Source: Treponema sp. J25
GTDB lineage: Bacteria > Spirochaetota > Spirochaetia > Treponematales > Breznakiellaceae
Assembly: GCF_004343725.1 (NCBI RefSeq)
Contig: NZ_PTQW01000021.1
Location: 1-64,000, forward strand
Length of the DNA stretch: 64,000 nt
Direction: 5' to 3'
In this document: piece by piece, positions 35,697 to 44,206 of the stretch
How positions within the stretch are numbered: position 1 is the first letter of the stretch
Layout: the number at the start of each line of letters is the position of its first letter
Program-made: the position numbers and the translations under genes
The notes under the pieces: generated by a model
Databases searched by the model: none
Seen by the model: only the letters and a program-made list of their open reading frames with translations
Told to the model about the DNA's origin: nothing

Positions 35697-36763
35697 CCAC
35701 GAACGTCGGTATTTTAGGAGCGGGAGCCTGGGGAACGGCGGTAGCCAAGGTGATCGCCGAAAAGGGTATCCCCGTAGATATCTGGAGCCATGAAGAAAGC
35801 ACCGCCGAGGACATTAACCAACTGCACGAGAACCGCCGTTTTCTCCCCGAGGTACGCCTGCCCGAAAACCTGCGGGCGTCGACGGATGCGGAAGCCGTGG
35901 CTAACGGGAAGGAGTTCCTTATTCTGGCGGCCCCCTCGCTCTACCTGTTAGATACGGTAAAGAAAATTCTTTCGGTTCCTTCAATCATGGAGGGCCAGAC
36001 CACCATTGGGGTCATTACCAAGGGGTTCATTCCCACGAAAAAGGGGCCCCGGCTTATCCTGGAGACCCTGGAGGACTATCTCCCTGGCTTTTACAAACAT
36101 TCCCTGGTATACATTGCCGGTCCAAGCCATGCCGAAGAGGTGTCCCGCGGGAAAATCACGGGCCTCATTGCGGCAAGCGAAAGCGCTAAACACTCGATTC
36201 GCTTCCGGGACCTCCTGCGCACCAATCGACTCCTGGTGTTTTCTTCTTTTGATGTAAAGGGGGTCCAGGTAGCAGCGGCCTCTAAAAACGTAGTCGCCAT
36301 CGCCTTTGGCATGCTTGATGCTCTTAAAACGGAGGCGTGCAAAAAAGATATCGAAGACATGTTTGGGGATGGGACCGAATCACTCCTCCTTGCGGCGGGG
36401 CTTAACGAGATCCAGCTGTTAGGTCGGGCCATGGGGGCCACCCATCCGGAAACCTTTACCAGCATTTCCGGTGTGGGAGACCTGGATGTAACCTGTCGTT
36501 CTATCTTTGGACGAAACCGGCGCTTTGGGCGGGAAATTATCGAAAAGGATATCCTTGCCTCTTTCACTTCTATTGATGATATCATTGAGCGGATCGGAGA
36601 AATCGGTTATCTTCCTGAAGGGGTGGTGGCCGCCAAGTATGTATATCAGCTCGCAGAACAGTACAAGCTGAAAATGCCCATCTCTCAAGGGGTGTACCGT
36701 ATCCTGAATCGGGAAATCGGGCCCCTAGACTTTCTCCACACCTTTATCAAAGATCTGGGGTAA
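35693..36763 (+). CDS. gpsA: NAD(P)-dependent glycerol-3-phosphate dehydrogenase
   Basis: Makes sn-glycerol 3-phosphate from dihydroxyacetone phosphate for membrane lipid synthesis. The 356-residue protein has the cofactor loop GILGAGAWGTAVAKVIAEKG, KGFIPTKKGPRLI, the substrate region YIAGPSHAEEVSRG, catalytic-Lys region AAASKNVVAIAFGMLDAL and the helical VSGVGDLDVTCRSIFGRNRRFG block. Its start overlaps the pepF stop and it is 3 bases from ffh. Confidence 0.97.
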   Translation: MTTNVGILGAGAWGTAVAKVIAEKGIPVDIWSHEESTAEDINQLHENRRFLPEVRLPENLRASTDAEAVANGKEFLILAAPSLYLLDTVKKILSVPSIMEGQTTIGVITKGFIPTKKGPRLILETLEDYLPGFYKHSLVYIAGPSHAEEVSRGKITGLIAASESAKHSIRFRDLLRTNRLLVFSSFDVKGVQVAAASKNVVAIAFGMLDALKTEACKKDIEDMFGDGTESLLLAAGLNEIQLLGRAMGATHPETFTSISGVGDLDVTCRSIFGRNRRFGREIIEKDILASFTSIDDIIERIGEIGYLPEGVVAAKYVYQLAEQYKLKMPISQGVYRILNREIGPLDFLHTFIKDLG

Positions 36764-36766
36764 GCC

Positions 36767-38113
36767 ATGTTCGAGAAAATCACCCAGAAGGTACAGGATG
36801 CCCTGCGCACCATCGCAGGGAAAGCTACGATTACCGAAAAGAATATTGAAGATGCGGTAGAAGCCATTAAGATGGCCCTGCTAGAAGCGGATGTAAACAT
36901 CCGGGTGGTGCGGCGTTTTGTCAACAGTACCATCGAAGAAGCAAAGGGCGAACGGGTTCTTCGGTCGGTGGAGCCGGGGCAACAGTTTATCAAGATAGTC
37001 CATGATAAGCTGGTGTCCTTCTTAGGGGATCAGAAACAGGACCTTCATCTGAAGGGGCCCGATGCGATATCGGTCATCCTTATGATGGGGCTCCAGGGGT
37101 CCGGTAAAACTACCACGGCGGCCAAGCTAGCCCTGCGGCTTAAAAAAGAAGGCCGTAAGATCCTCCTCGTGGCGGCCGACCTGGTGCGACCTGCGGCGGT
37201 AGAACAGCTTTCAGTCCTGGGTGAGAAAATCGGTGTTCCCGTGTATAAAGAAAGTGGCGCCACCGATCCGGTAAGGGTATATCAGGGGGCCCTCGCCTGG
37301 GCTAAGAAAAACCTGATCAACACGATCATTGTGGATACCACCGGCCGCCTGCAAATCGATGAGGCCATGATGGCCGAACTTAAGCGGCTCCGGGACGTGG
37401 CTCAACCGGACGAATTACTCCTCGTGGCCGACGCTATGACCGGCCAATCGGCGGTAGACATCGCCAAAGCCTTTGATGAACAGATTGGCCTTTCGGGGGT
37501 CATCCTTACCAAATTCGATTCTGACACCCGAGGGGGTGCCGCCCTTTCCCTTAAAACCATCACCGGCAAGCCCCTCAAATTCGTGGGGGTGGGTGAAAAA
37601 CCGGAGGATCTGGAACCCTTCTATCCCGATCGGATGGCAAGCCGCATTTTAGGTATGGGCGACGTGGTAAGCCTTGTAGAAAAGGCCCAGCAGGTGGTGA
37701 GCCAGGAAGAGGCCGCCAGACTCCAGAAAAAAATGGAAAAAGAGGAGTTTACCCTGCAGGACTGGCTGGATCAAATTCGATCGGTAAAGAAGATGGGTTC
37801 CCTTAAGTCGATGCTGGAACTCCTGCCGGGGATGGCGGGCCAAATAAACGAAGAAGATCTTAACACGGCGGAGCTTAAGATAGAAGAGGCCATTATCTGT
37901 TCCATGACCAAGCAGGAACGGGCCAACTATCTTATTATCGGACCCTCTCGCCGGGCCCGCATTGCCCGCGGGTCGGGCACCTCCGTGGCAGAGGTGGCCC
38001 GTTTACTGAAGAAATTCGAAAAGATGCGGACCATGATGAAAAAAATGGCAAAGATGAGTAAGAATCCCCAGGCGGCCCAGTCGCTCCTTTCCCGTCTTGG
38101 CGGAAGGGGATAA
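36767..38113 (+). CDS. ffh: signal recognition particle protein
   Basis: GTPase that binds signal sequences with 4.5S RNA and targets ribosomes to the membrane. The 448-residue protein has an N-domain helical bundle (1-85), G motifs GLQGSGKTTTAAKLALRLKKEG, DTTGRL and TKFDSDTRGG, and a methionine-rich M domain (residues about 300-440, ending MRTMMKKMAKMSKNPQAAQSLLSRLGGRG). It is the last gene of ndk-pepF-gpsA-ffh. Hairpins follow, and the rpsP operon starts with its own promoter. Confidence 0.98.
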   Translation: MFEKITQKVQDALRTIAGKATITEKNIEDAVEAIKMALLEADVNIRVVRRFVNSTIEEAKGERVLRSVEPGQQFIKIVHDKLVSFLGDQKQDLHLKGPDAISVILMMGLQGSGKTTTAAKLALRLKKEGRKILLVAADLVRPAAVEQLSVLGEKIGVPVYKESGATDPVRVYQGALAWAKKNLINTIIVDTTGRLQIDEAMMAELKRLRDVAQPDELLLVADAMTGQSAVDIAKAFDEQIGLSGVILTKFDSDTRGGAALSLKTITGKPLKFVGVGEKPEDLEPFYPDRMASRILGMGDVVSLVEKAQQVVSQEEAARLQKKMEKEEFTLQDWLDQIRSVKKMGSLKSMLELLPGMAGQINEEDLNTAELKIEEAIICSMTKQERANYLIIGPSRRARIARGSGTSVAEVARLLKKFEKMRTMMKKMAKMSKNPQAAQSLLSRLGGRG

Positions 38114-38123
38114 AAATGGGGAG

Positions 38124-38144
38124 AGCCCCTTCTCTAGAGGGGCT
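38124..38144 (+). terminator. probable terminator hairpin after ffh
   Basis: AGCCCCT (38124-38130) pairs with AGGGGCT (38138-38144), 11 bases after the ffh stop. It lacks a U-tract. Its position and the independent promoter that follows make a termination or 3' end-protecting role likely. Confidence 0.5.
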
Positions 38145-38157
38145 TGGGAACACCTCC

Positions 38158-38188
38158 GCCTACCCCTATCTGTTGGATTGGGGTAGGC
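38158..38188 (+). repeat. perfect 9-bp hairpin preceding conserved element B
   Basis: GCCTACCCC (38158-38166) is perfectly inverted at 38180-38188 with a 13-base loop. It directly precedes the conserved element, as a GC-rich hairpin also does at copy A, so hairpin and element may be one unit. Confidence 0.55.
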
Positions 38189-38190
38189 CC

Positions 38191-38218
38191 AGGGGGATAC
38201 CATGTCTGTTTACAGAAC
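38191..38218 (+). repeat. conserved upstream element, copy B
   Basis: Twenty-eight bases: AGGGGG, then ATACCATG, ending CTGTTTACAGAAC. It matches copy A at 29006-29032 at all but one aligned position and one inserted base. It includes the inverted repeat TCTGT-TT-ACAGA. It ends 14 bases before the -35 of the rpsP promoter, on the same strand and in the same order as copy A. Confidence 0.65.
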
Positions 38219-38232
38219 GCCCCTTTCTTCCC

Positions 38233-38261
38233 TTGACGAAACAGGTTCTTTCTGGTACATA
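38233..38261 (+). promoter_or_regulatory. rpsP operon promoter
   Basis: -35 TTGACG (38233-38238), a 17-base spacer, and TACATA (38256-38261) preceded by TG-G, an extended -10. The leader of about 115 bases before rpsP can form GCCCG/CGGGC enclosing GAATC/GATTC, then a TTCCC/GGGAA hairpin just before the ribosome site. Confidence 0.6.
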
Positions 38262-38382
38262 GTAAGCTTACGCGCCCCTTTACTACAAGCGCAAACAGGT
38301 TTCGGAGAAAAGCCCGACTCCGGAATCGGTGGATTCATTGTCCGGGCCTTCCCTTAGGGAATTGATTTCGAGGAGGAAACCC

Positions 38383-38631
38383 TTGAGCGTACGGATACGA
38401 CTAAAGAAGTTTGGTACCAAAAAGCGTCCCTGTTATCGGATCGTGGTAATGGATTCTCGTGCTCCCCGGGATGGAGCAACCATCGATGAGGTAGGGTATT
38501 ACCATCCCATCGCTGCGGAAGGATCCCAAATTCACTTTGATAGTGAAAAGGTCCGTTCCTGGCTGCAGAAAGGAGCTATTCCCACCGATACGGTACGGAA
38601 GATCCTGAACAATGCCCATTTCACCTTCTAA
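38383..38631 (+). CDS. rpsP: 30S ribosomal protein S16
   Basis: Structural protein of the small ribosomal subunit. The start is the TTG at 38383, six bases after GAGGAGG, giving the usual 82-residue S16 that begins MSVRIRLKKFGTKKRPCYRIVV; a longer frame from an upstream ATG has no ribosome site. DSRAPRDGATIDEVGYY and the C-terminal VRSWLQKGAIPTDTVRKIL are typical. It is the first gene of the operon with khpA, rimM, trmD and rplS. Confidence 0.97.
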   Translation: MSVRIRLKKFGTKKRPCYRIVVMDSRAPRDGATIDEVGYYHPIAAEGSQIHFDSEKVRSWLQKGAIPTDTVRKILNNAHFTF

Positions 38632-38653
38632 ATAAATCAAGGGAGAAGCTATT

Positions 38654-38887
38654 ATGGAAAAGGATCTCGTTGAGTACATTGCGAAATCTCTGGTTGACAA
38701 TCCTCAGGCTGTCCAGGTAAAGGTTGTAGAAGGAGAAAAGTCCACCATTCTAGAATTAAAAGTGGCGCCAGAAGATATTGGTAAGGTCATCGGTAAGCAA
38801 GGGCGCATCGCCAAAGCAATTCGGACTATCCTCCAGGCTGCCACGGTCTCTTCCGGGAAGCGAACAGTACTGGAAATTCTCGATTAA
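38654..38887 (+). CDS. khpA: KH-domain RNA-binding protein
   Basis: Small cytoplasmic RNA-binding protein, 77 residues, consisting of a single KH domain with the GxxG loop in [21 protein letters not shown]. It starts [19 protein letters not shown], the family's usual N-terminus. It lies between rpsP and rimM, as in many bacteria. KhpA homologues bind RNA as homodimers or with KhpB and affect cell division and small-RNA action in Gram-positives. Its role in spirochaetes is not known to me. Confidence 0.95.
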   Translation: MEKDLVEYIAKSLVDNPQAVQVKVVEGEKSTILELKVAPEDIGKVIGKQGRIAKAIRTILQAATVSSGKRTVLEILD

Positions 38888-38899
38888 TAAGGAGCCCGG

Positions 38900-39412
38900 G
38901 TGGTAGATCGGTTTATTACCGGTATCATCGGGGCCCCCTATGGTGTACGTGGCTATATACGACTCCAGCTTTTTTCGGGTGAAACGGCCCATATAAAGAA
39001 GCTTTCACGGATAGTGTTGCGTCGGGGCGAAAAAGAGCTCCTGTTTGAGGTAGAGGGCACCCAAAAAGCGGGGAAAGCCTTCCTTATAAAGCTGAAAGGG
39101 GTGGATAGCCCTGAAGCGGCCCGTTTATTGCAAGGTGCAGAGCTGATTGTCCGACGAGAAGAGGCGGCTCCCCTCCGGAAGGATGAATATTACATTGAAG
39201 ACCTGCGGGGCCTTACCGTATATAGCCCGACACCAGAAGGAGAGGTGGTTGGGACCATCGCCGACGTGGTAGAGGGCGGAGGCGGTCAACTTGTGGAAAT
39301 TCATTGTGCCGATGGTTCTTATAAACTGGTTCCCTTCCGGAATGAGTTTTTTGGAGCCATTGAAGTGGAAAAGGGGTTTGCGGTCCTTAAAGAAAGGTGG
39401 ATTTTAGAGTGA
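38900..39412 (+). CDS. rimM: ribosome maturation factor RimM
   Basis: Assembly factor for the 30S head, binding protein S19. The 170-residue product begins at a GTG (38900) behind AAGGAG. The N-terminal beta-barrel begins ITGIIGAPYGVRGYIRL, and the C-terminal PRC-barrel has DEYYIEDLRGLTVYSPTPEGEVVGTI and FVPFRNEFF-like sequence. Its stop overlaps the trmD start, so translation is coupled. Confidence 0.96.
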   Translation: MVDRFITGIIGAPYGVRGYIRLQLFSGETAHIKKLSRIVLRRGEKELLFEVEGTQKAGKAFLIKLKGVDSPEAARLLQGAELIVRREEAAPLRKDEYYIEDLRGLTVYSPTPEGEVVGTIADVVEGGGGQLVEIHCADGSYKLVPFRNEFFGAIEVEKGFAVLKERWILE

Positions 39413-40206
39413 AATACACCGTTCTTACCCTTTTCCCGGAAATTATCCAGGCCTTCTTTGCCACCTCCATCATGGCAAAGGCGGTGGAGCGGGGCCATAT
39501 TGGTTACCGAACCATTAACATTCGAGATTTTGCGCTGGATAAACATCATAAATGCGATGATGCTCCCTATGGGGGTGGGGCGGGGATGCTCATGCTTCCC
39601 GAGCCCCTGGGAAGGGCCCTCCAGGCGGCAGGGGTAGTTCCCCGGTGGCAAAGGCAAATCCCAGAAGGGGCGCCAGAGAGCGAAGAGGCACCTCAGGGTT
39701 CGGCTCCCTATGTGATATACCTTTCTCCCTCGGGGAAGCTCCTTACCCAGGAAAAGGCCCGGGGGCTTGCGCAAAAGAAAGAGCTGGTGCTTATTTGTGG
39801 AAGGTACGAAGGTATCGATCAGCGGATTATCGATGCCTACGTGGATGAAGAACTTTCTATCGGGGACTATGTACTATCTTCCGGTGAAGTGGCAGCCCTC
39901 GTTCTTATTGACGCCACCTATCGATTGGTAGAGGGGGTCATTTCGCGGGAATCGCTGGAAGAAGAAAGTTTTTCTGGAGGCCTTTTAGAATACCCCCAGT
40001 ATACAAGGCCAGAAGTTTATGATATGATGCGAGTTCCAGAGGTGCTCCTTTCAGGACACCATGAACAGATCCGTCGATGGAGACTGGAACAACGGGTTCG
40101 TAAGACCCTTACGGTCCGGCCCGATCTGATTGAGCGGGGCCTTAAAGAGGGGGTCTTCGACGGAGAAGTGAAAGCGTTAATAGAAAAACTGCGAAAGGGA
40201 GAGTAG
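39409..40206 (+). CDS. trmD: tRNA (guanine-N1-)-methyltransferase
   Basis: Methylates G37 of tRNAs with S-adenosylmethionine in a trefoil-knot site. The start is the GTG at 39409, overlapping the rimM stop, giving [17 protein letters not shown]; 265 residues. [12 protein letters not shown], the knot region [35 protein letters not shown] and [22 protein letters not shown] are all present. An acidic, Gly/Pro-containing insertion of about 15 residues (near 88-103) lengthens the protein slightly. Confidence 0.96.
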   Translation: MKYTVLTLFPEIIQAFFATSIMAKAVERGHIGYRTINIRDFALDKHHKCDDAPYGGGAGMLMLPEPLGRALQAAGVVPRWQRQIPEGAPESEEAPQGSAPYVIYLSPSGKLLTQEKARGLAQKKELVLICGRYEGIDQRIIDAYVDEELSIGDYVLSSGEVAALVLIDATYRLVEGVISRESLEEESFSGGLLEYPQYTRPEVYDMMRVPEVLLSGHHEQIRRWRLEQRVRKTLTVRPDLIERGLKEGVFDGEVKALIEKLRKGE

Positions 40207-40246
40207 TCCTTCTCTTATATCGCAGAGAAGAATTAAGGGGACACAG

Positions 40247-40630
40247 ATGAACGAGATTAGGGCTATCCAGGCATCACAAATGAAGGAAGAGGTGGATCAA
40301 TTCAAAGTAGGAGATACGGTCCGGGTCCACTTTAAAATCGTGGAAGGAAAAACCGAGCGGGTCCAGGCCTACGAAGGGCTTGTTATTTGCATGAAAAACT
40401 CCGGGGTAGGAAAAACCTTTACGGTTCGGAAAAATTCCTACGGCGTTGGGGTGGAACGGGTATTCCCCCTTCATTCGCCCCGGATTGTTAAGATCGAAGT
40501 CATGAGACCCGGTAAGGTTCGGCGGGCGAAGCTGTACTATATTCGCGAGAAAATTGGAAAGGCCTCTAAGATTAAGGAGCTTATTTCCAAGAAGAGCGAC
40601 GAAGCAGCCCGGGAAGAAGTTCAAGCATAG
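40247..40630 (+). CDS. rplS: 50S ribosomal protein L19
   Basis: Large-subunit protein at the subunit interface, 127 residues. It shows [53 protein letters not shown] and the [20 protein letters not shown] end. It closes the ribosomal part of the operon. The next gene starts 6 bases after its stop, so the flagellar and c-di-GMP genes downstream are probably on the same message. Confidence 0.98.
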   Translation: MNEIRAIQASQMKEEVDQFKVGDTVRVHFKIVEGKTERVQAYEGLVICMKNSGVGKTFTVRKNSYGVGVERVFPLHSPRIVKIEVMRPGKVRRAKLYYIREKIGKASKIKELISKKSDEAAREEVQA

Positions 40631-40636
40631 GATAGT

Positions 40637-41737
40637 ATGAAAACAGGGCCCCTGCCGCCTGCGGGGCCTGACAGAGTTCAGGCAGGAAAGCGACATCCCG
40701 CACCGGTGGACCCGACAGAATCATTCCATTCCCCAGTAAAGAGCCCTGCTCCTGAAAAAAAAGAGGGAGGGGGTTCTGTTTTTTCTCTTTCCCTTCGAAC
40801 CTTTTCTCCCGAAAAGATATTGGAATCAGTTGGGCTTCCCGCTGATACTCTCTCCCGGAGGATTGTCCAGTTTCTCACATTACTTCAGCTTCCTTTTAAA
40901 AAGGAGATAATCCAATCCCTTCGCGCTTCGAGCCTCCCCTATCCCATCAACCAACGGGAGGGAGCGGCCTGGTTACACACCCTTGCGCTGGCTAAGGGGG
41001 TACACCTCTCCATCAACTTTGTTTCTCGGACTCTTTCGGAGCTTTTCCCTACCCTGCCTTCCACAAAAGAAGAACAAGGGGGATATTTTCCCGTGAAGAC
41101 GAGTTCTTCTCCTAACCCATCCCAAGCCGTAGAATCCCTCGACCCCGATGGGGGCCACCCAGACGATGGGGCCTCTACCTTTTCTCAGAACGAAAACCAA
41201 TCTTTTAATGAAAAGAATCCTCCCCAATCGGAAGAAAAAAGTGAAGAAGAAGCTCCTGCCAGGTTCCTGTTACAAAAAATTCAGGAACTGTGTGACCCTC
41301 TGGTAGGGGGACCTTCTTTTTCTTCGCAGGAACCGGGGGGACTGCTTTCTTCTCTTTTTGTTTCCTCCCTCCCTTCCTGGAACTTTTTTAACCGAATTCC
41401 CTCAAAAACAGGGCGGGAATGGCTTATCCTTCCCCTTACCCCAGAAGAAGGGGTCAGCGGTACCCTGCGCTTCCTTTTCAGCACCGCCCCTAACAATCCT
41501 CCTCTTCTCCAGAGTTTTACGATAGATGTAACCGATATACCCCGTTTTCGCTTTGTCTTTGTATTCAGCCAGGGAAGCTCAAACCAATGGCGGGCCCTTG
41601 TAATGTCCCGCCCCTACCCATCCGATACTAAAGGTATCCAGGCCATCCTTGCGCCATTTACGCAGGAAGTCACCTATAAGCCCATCCCTCAGGAAGAGGG
41701 ACTCTTCCCAGAATTGGAGGACCTCCTGGAACTATGA
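40637..41737 (+). CDS. hypothetical protein, possible FliK-like partner of the FlhB-like domain
   Basis: I do not recognise this 366-residue protein with certainty. It has a Pro-rich, apparently disordered N-terminus (1-50) and a helical section (about 55-140, including LSRRIVQFLTLLQLPFKKEIIQSL). A long Ser/Gln/Glu-rich low-complexity region (140-210) and a folded-looking C-terminus (about 245-366, WLILPLTPEEGVSGTLRFLF) complete it. That plan of disordered N-terminus plus compact C-terminal domain, and the position directly before an FlhB C-terminal-domain gene (4-base overlap), recall FliK-type hook-length proteins and the ylqG-ylqH pair after rplS/rnhB in Bacillus. No secretion signal was seen. 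Confidence 0.55.
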   Translation: MKTGPLPPAGPDRVQAGKRHPAPVDPTESFHSPVKSPAPEKKEGGGSVFSLSLRTFSPEKILESVGLPADTLSRRIVQFLTLLQLPFKKEIIQSLRASSLPYPINQREGAAWLHTLALAKGVHLSINFVSRTLSELFPTLPSTKEEQGGYFPVKTSSSPNPSQAVESLDPDGGHPDDGASTFSQNENQSFNEKNPPQSEEKSEEEAPARFLLQKIQELCDPLVGGPSFSSQEPGGLLSSLFVSSLPSWNFFNRIPSKTGREWLILPLTPEEGVSGTLRFLFSTAPNNPPLLQSFTIDVTDIPRFRFVFVFSQGSSNQWRALVMSRPYPSDTKGIQAILAPFTQEVTYKPIPQEEGLFPELEDLLEL

Positions 41738-41991
41738 AAAAAAAGCTGGCCTCTGCCCTTTCCTATAAAACCGGAGACTATGCACCTCGAGTTGTAGCCC
41801 AGGCAAAGGGGAAACAGGCGGAATACCTGCTTCGGATTGCGCAAGAATGGGGTATTACTATCGTAGAGGACGCTACCCTTGCCCAGCTTCTGGAGGAGTC
41901 TGCCCCCATTGGTTCCTACATCCCCTCCTGGTGCTGGGAGGCGGTGGCCCGAATTCTGGCATACATTAAACGGAAAGAGGAAGGTCTATGA
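41734..41991 (+). CDS. lone FlhB cytoplasmic-domain homologue (FlhX/YlqH-like)
   Basis: At 85 residues it corresponds to the post-cleavage C-terminal domain of FlhB, the flagellar export switch. It shows ALSYKTGDYAPRVVAQAKGKQAEYLLRIAQEWGI, then VEDATLAQLLEE and IGSYIPSWCWEAVARILAYIKR. The membrane domain and the NPTH autocleavage motif of full FlhB are missing. Such single-domain paralogues can stand in for cleaved FlhB in some bacteria. It overlaps both neighbours by 4 bases and so is translated with the hypothetical protein before it and the HD-GYP protein after it. Confidence 0.88.
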   Translation: MKKKLASALSYKTGDYAPRVVAQAKGKQAEYLLRIAQEWGITIVEDATLAQLLEESAPIGSYIPSWCWEAVARILAYIKRKEEGL

Positions 41992-43208
41992 AAAAAGTAC
42001 CGCTCAGTCAGCTGAATCCGGGTATCGTTTTTACAGAACCGGTCTACATTCAGGATAACCACCTGTTTGTAGCCGCCGGTGTTCCGGTAAAACCAAAAGA
42101 GTTGGAACGGCTTAAAGCCTGGGGCATTGATGCCGTATACACCAATGGCGACATTCTAGTTCCCCCGCAAGAAAAAGAAGAAGCGGCACCCTCGAGAGGA
42201 ACGGCAAAAACCCCAGATGAAGGGACACTTTCATCCCCACAAGCAAAAGAAGAGCTTTCTTCAGCAAAACGACAAATTCTGAGTTTACCCGAAGTACTCG
42301 AACGGTCCGGGGCCTATAAAACATACACCAATCTTATTGAAAAACTCTCAGACATTTTCGAAACTATCGCCCAGGGCCTATCGGTAAACAATCGGAGTAT
42401 CGATACGATTACCGATCGTCTCTTAGAACTGGTTCGAGAAAACAGCGATCAGGTGGTTACCTACATTCTAGCGGGAGAAATAACAAGTGCCTCCCTGGCA
42501 AAAAGCTCAGTAAACACGGCCATTCTTGCGGCGATGATCGCGGAAGAAATGAAAATTCCGAATGTAAAGATTCTTACCATCACTACCGGTGCCTTACTCC
42601 ATGATATCGGGATGCTCCGGGTTCCTCGAGAAATCCTTGAAAAAAAGGAAAATCTAACCACTCAGGAGCTTCAGCGAATTCAGGTACATCCCCTATATGG
42701 GTATAAAATCATCGTAAAAGAATTGCTTTACTCCGAAGAGGTTGGTCGCATTGCCCTGCAGCACCACGAACGATGGGATGGAGAAGGCTACCCCCGGCGA
42801 CTTTCCGGCGAAGCTATCGACATAGGGGCCCGTATCGTGAGCGTTTGCGATGCCTTTGAAGCCATGGTAAGCGAGAAACCCTACCGCAACTCCATGATTG
42901 GGTATCAGGCCATGAAGAATCTTCTTTCCGATAATGGTCGCCGCTTCGATCCAGAGGTACTGAAAGCCTTTATCAAGACCATGGGGATCTATCCTATAGG
43001 CTCCCTGGTACTTATCAACAATGGCGCCTTAGCCCGGGTCATCGATGTCCATGGCGATGCGCCCCTGCGTCCTAAACTACAAATCTTGATCGATGAATTT
43101 GGCAAAGCATATAAAGGGAACGAAGGAGAAGTGCTGGATCTTTTAACCGAAAAGAGCCTTTTCATCGTTCGGGCCATCAATCCAAAGGAAATCGAAAACC
43201 TTGTATGA
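41988..43208 (+). CDS. HD-GYP cyclic-di-GMP phosphodiesterase
   Basis: Cytoplasmic protein of 406 residues. The N-terminal domain (1-55, VPLSQLNPGIVFTEPVY and LERLKAWGIDAVYTNGD) is of the DUF3391 type, followed by an acidic linker. The C-terminal HD-GYP domain (about 160-380) has the metal site TGALLHDIGMLRVP, VHPLYGYKIIV, the substrate signature QHHERWDGEGYPRRLSG and VCDAFEAMVSEKPYR. All residues needed for c-di-GMP hydrolysis appear intact. The linkage to an FlhB-like gene and a diguanylate cyclase six genes on suggests control of motility. Confidence 0.92.
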   Translation: MKKVPLSQLNPGIVFTEPVYIQDNHLFVAAGVPVKPKELERLKAWGIDAVYTNGDILVPPQEKEEAAPSRGTAKTPDEGTLSSPQAKEELSSAKRQILSLPEVLERSGAYKTYTNLIEKLSDIFETIAQGLSVNNRSIDTITDRLLELVRENSDQVVTYILAGEITSASLAKSSVNTAILAAMIAEEMKIPNVKILTITTGALLHDIGMLRVPREILEKKENLTTQELQRIQVHPLYGYKIIVKELLYSEEVGRIALQHHERWDGEGYPRRLSGEAIDIGARIVSVCDAFEAMVSEKPYRNSMIGYQAMKNLLSDNGRRFDPEVLKAFIKTMGIYPIGSLVLINNGALARVIDVHGDAPLRPKLQILIDEFGKAYKGNEGEVLDLLTEKSLFIVRAINPKEIENLV

Positions 43209-43558
43209 AAAACAAGCAAAAAGGGAAACAGGGAGAAGATCTGGCCGCTCGGTTTCTTGAAAAAAGGGGCTATCAAATTCTCGAACGGAATTTTCGCTCT
43301 ATCTCGGGAGAGATAGATATTATTGCATTACAAGAAGATACTATCGTTTTCGCAGAAGTGAAAAATTGGGATTGCTATGGAGAAGAGGACCTTGAGTATT
43401 CTATCAACCATAAAAAACAAGAACGGATCATTAAAACGGCTAACGTTTTTCTGGACAGCCATCGACAATATAACCGTATGAATGTACGGTTTGATGTACT
43501 CTTTATTCAGGGACAGGCGATTCACCATCTTGTCGGGGCCTTTACGGAGTGTGTATGA
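43205..43558 (+). CDS. yraN: YraN-family (UPF0102) nuclease-fold protein
   Basis: Small restriction-endonuclease-fold protein, 117 residues. It starts KQKGKQGEDLAARFLEKRGYQILERNFR and has the family signature SGEIDIIALQEDTIVFAEVKNW, i.e. the D-x(n)-ExK catalytic-type motif. The biological role of the family is not settled. Overlaps of 4 bases on both sides place it firmly in the operon. Confidence 0.92.
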   Translation: MKNKQKGKQGEDLAARFLEKRGYQILERNFRSISGEIDIIALQEDTIVFAEVKNWDCYGEEDLEYSINHKKQERIIKTANVFLDSHRQYNRMNVRFDVLFIQGQAIHHLVGAFTECV

Positions 43559-43725
43559 TAGAAATACAACAGCGACAGCAGTACCAGCGGCATTCAATAG
43601 AGGAACTGAAACGGCTTATTAACGATGAACGATATGTAGCATATGCCATACAGAGGATAGCCCAGGTACTGACCGAGGAATTAATGGCCCTGCCTGACCA
43701 AGGAGAAGACCATGAACGATCATAA
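43555..43725 (+). CDS. small hypothetical protein, 56 residues
   Basis: A short frame from the ATG at 43555, which overlaps the yraN stop as ATGA, to a TAA at 43723-43725, overlapping the next gene by 14 bases. The product (starts MIEIQQRQQYQRHSIEELKR, ends GEDHERS) is rich in Gln, Glu and Arg and probably alpha-helical. I do not recognise a domain. The tight overlaps at both ends and the lack of any gap make it a likely real, translationally coupled gene. Confidence 0.6.
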   Translation: MIEIQQRQQYQRHSIEELKRLINDERYVAYAIQRIAQVLTEELMALPDQGEDHERS

Positions 43726-44197
43726 CCGACCGTGGAATCATCGGAAAAAACAAAAACAAAAAAATAAGCAAAACCCTAAAACCACCGAAGCTCCGGTTTC
43801 TGCCAAACAACCAGATAAGATTCGCTATGATAAACAACGGGGAACCCTCGTAGAACGCCCCCAATGGATACCTCCTCGCCTGGGTCAGGCAAAACTGCCT
43901 CGTTTTGAGTGTCCCTACTGTGGTAAGCCTATTCAGGACATTATGGCCGCCCTCGCAGACCGAGAAACCGGGGTCCCCGTTCATTTTGATTGCGTCATGG
44001 AACGGCTTCGCTCCATGGAGTTCCTCTCTGAAGGAGACGTGCTAAGCTACATCGGCGGGGGGAGATTTGGGATTGTCCACTATCCTGAGCCAACGAATAC
44101 CACCAAATTCACCATAAAAAAGATTATCCAGTGGGAAGATAAGGATTCCCGTCCTCAGTGGCGGAAAGAAATCTGTGACAACTACTCTACGACCTGA
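43712..44197 (+). CDS. hypothetical protein with zinc-binding CxxC...HxxC motif
   Basis: A 161-residue protein with a very basic N-terminus (1-35, Lys/Gln/Asn-rich, likely nucleic-acid-binding or disordered). The core at about 65-95 reads FECPYCGKPIQDI then VPVHFDCVMERL, which would give a Cys-Cys-His-Cys zinc site. A strand-rich end (YIGGGRFGIVHYPEP) follows. I cannot name a family. It overlaps the 56-residue gene and lies 9 bases before the GGDEF gene. A structural zinc protein acting in translation or signalling is possible. Confidence 0.7.
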   Translation: MNDHNRPWNHRKKQKQKNKQNPKTTEAPVSAKQPDKIRYDKQRGTLVERPQWIPPRLGQAKLPRFECPYCGKPIQDIMAALADRETGVPVHFDCVMERLRSMEFLSEGDVLSYIGGGRFGIVHYPEPTNTTKFTIKKIIQWEDKDSRPQWRKEICDNYSTT

Positions 44198-44206
44198 GGG
44201 AGTTCC

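Noticed and set aside
38114-38230. 4.5S RNA gene next to ffh
   Set aside because: The GGAAGCAGCC-type tetraloop region is absent. The hairpins here are better read as the end of the ffh transcript and part of the shared element.
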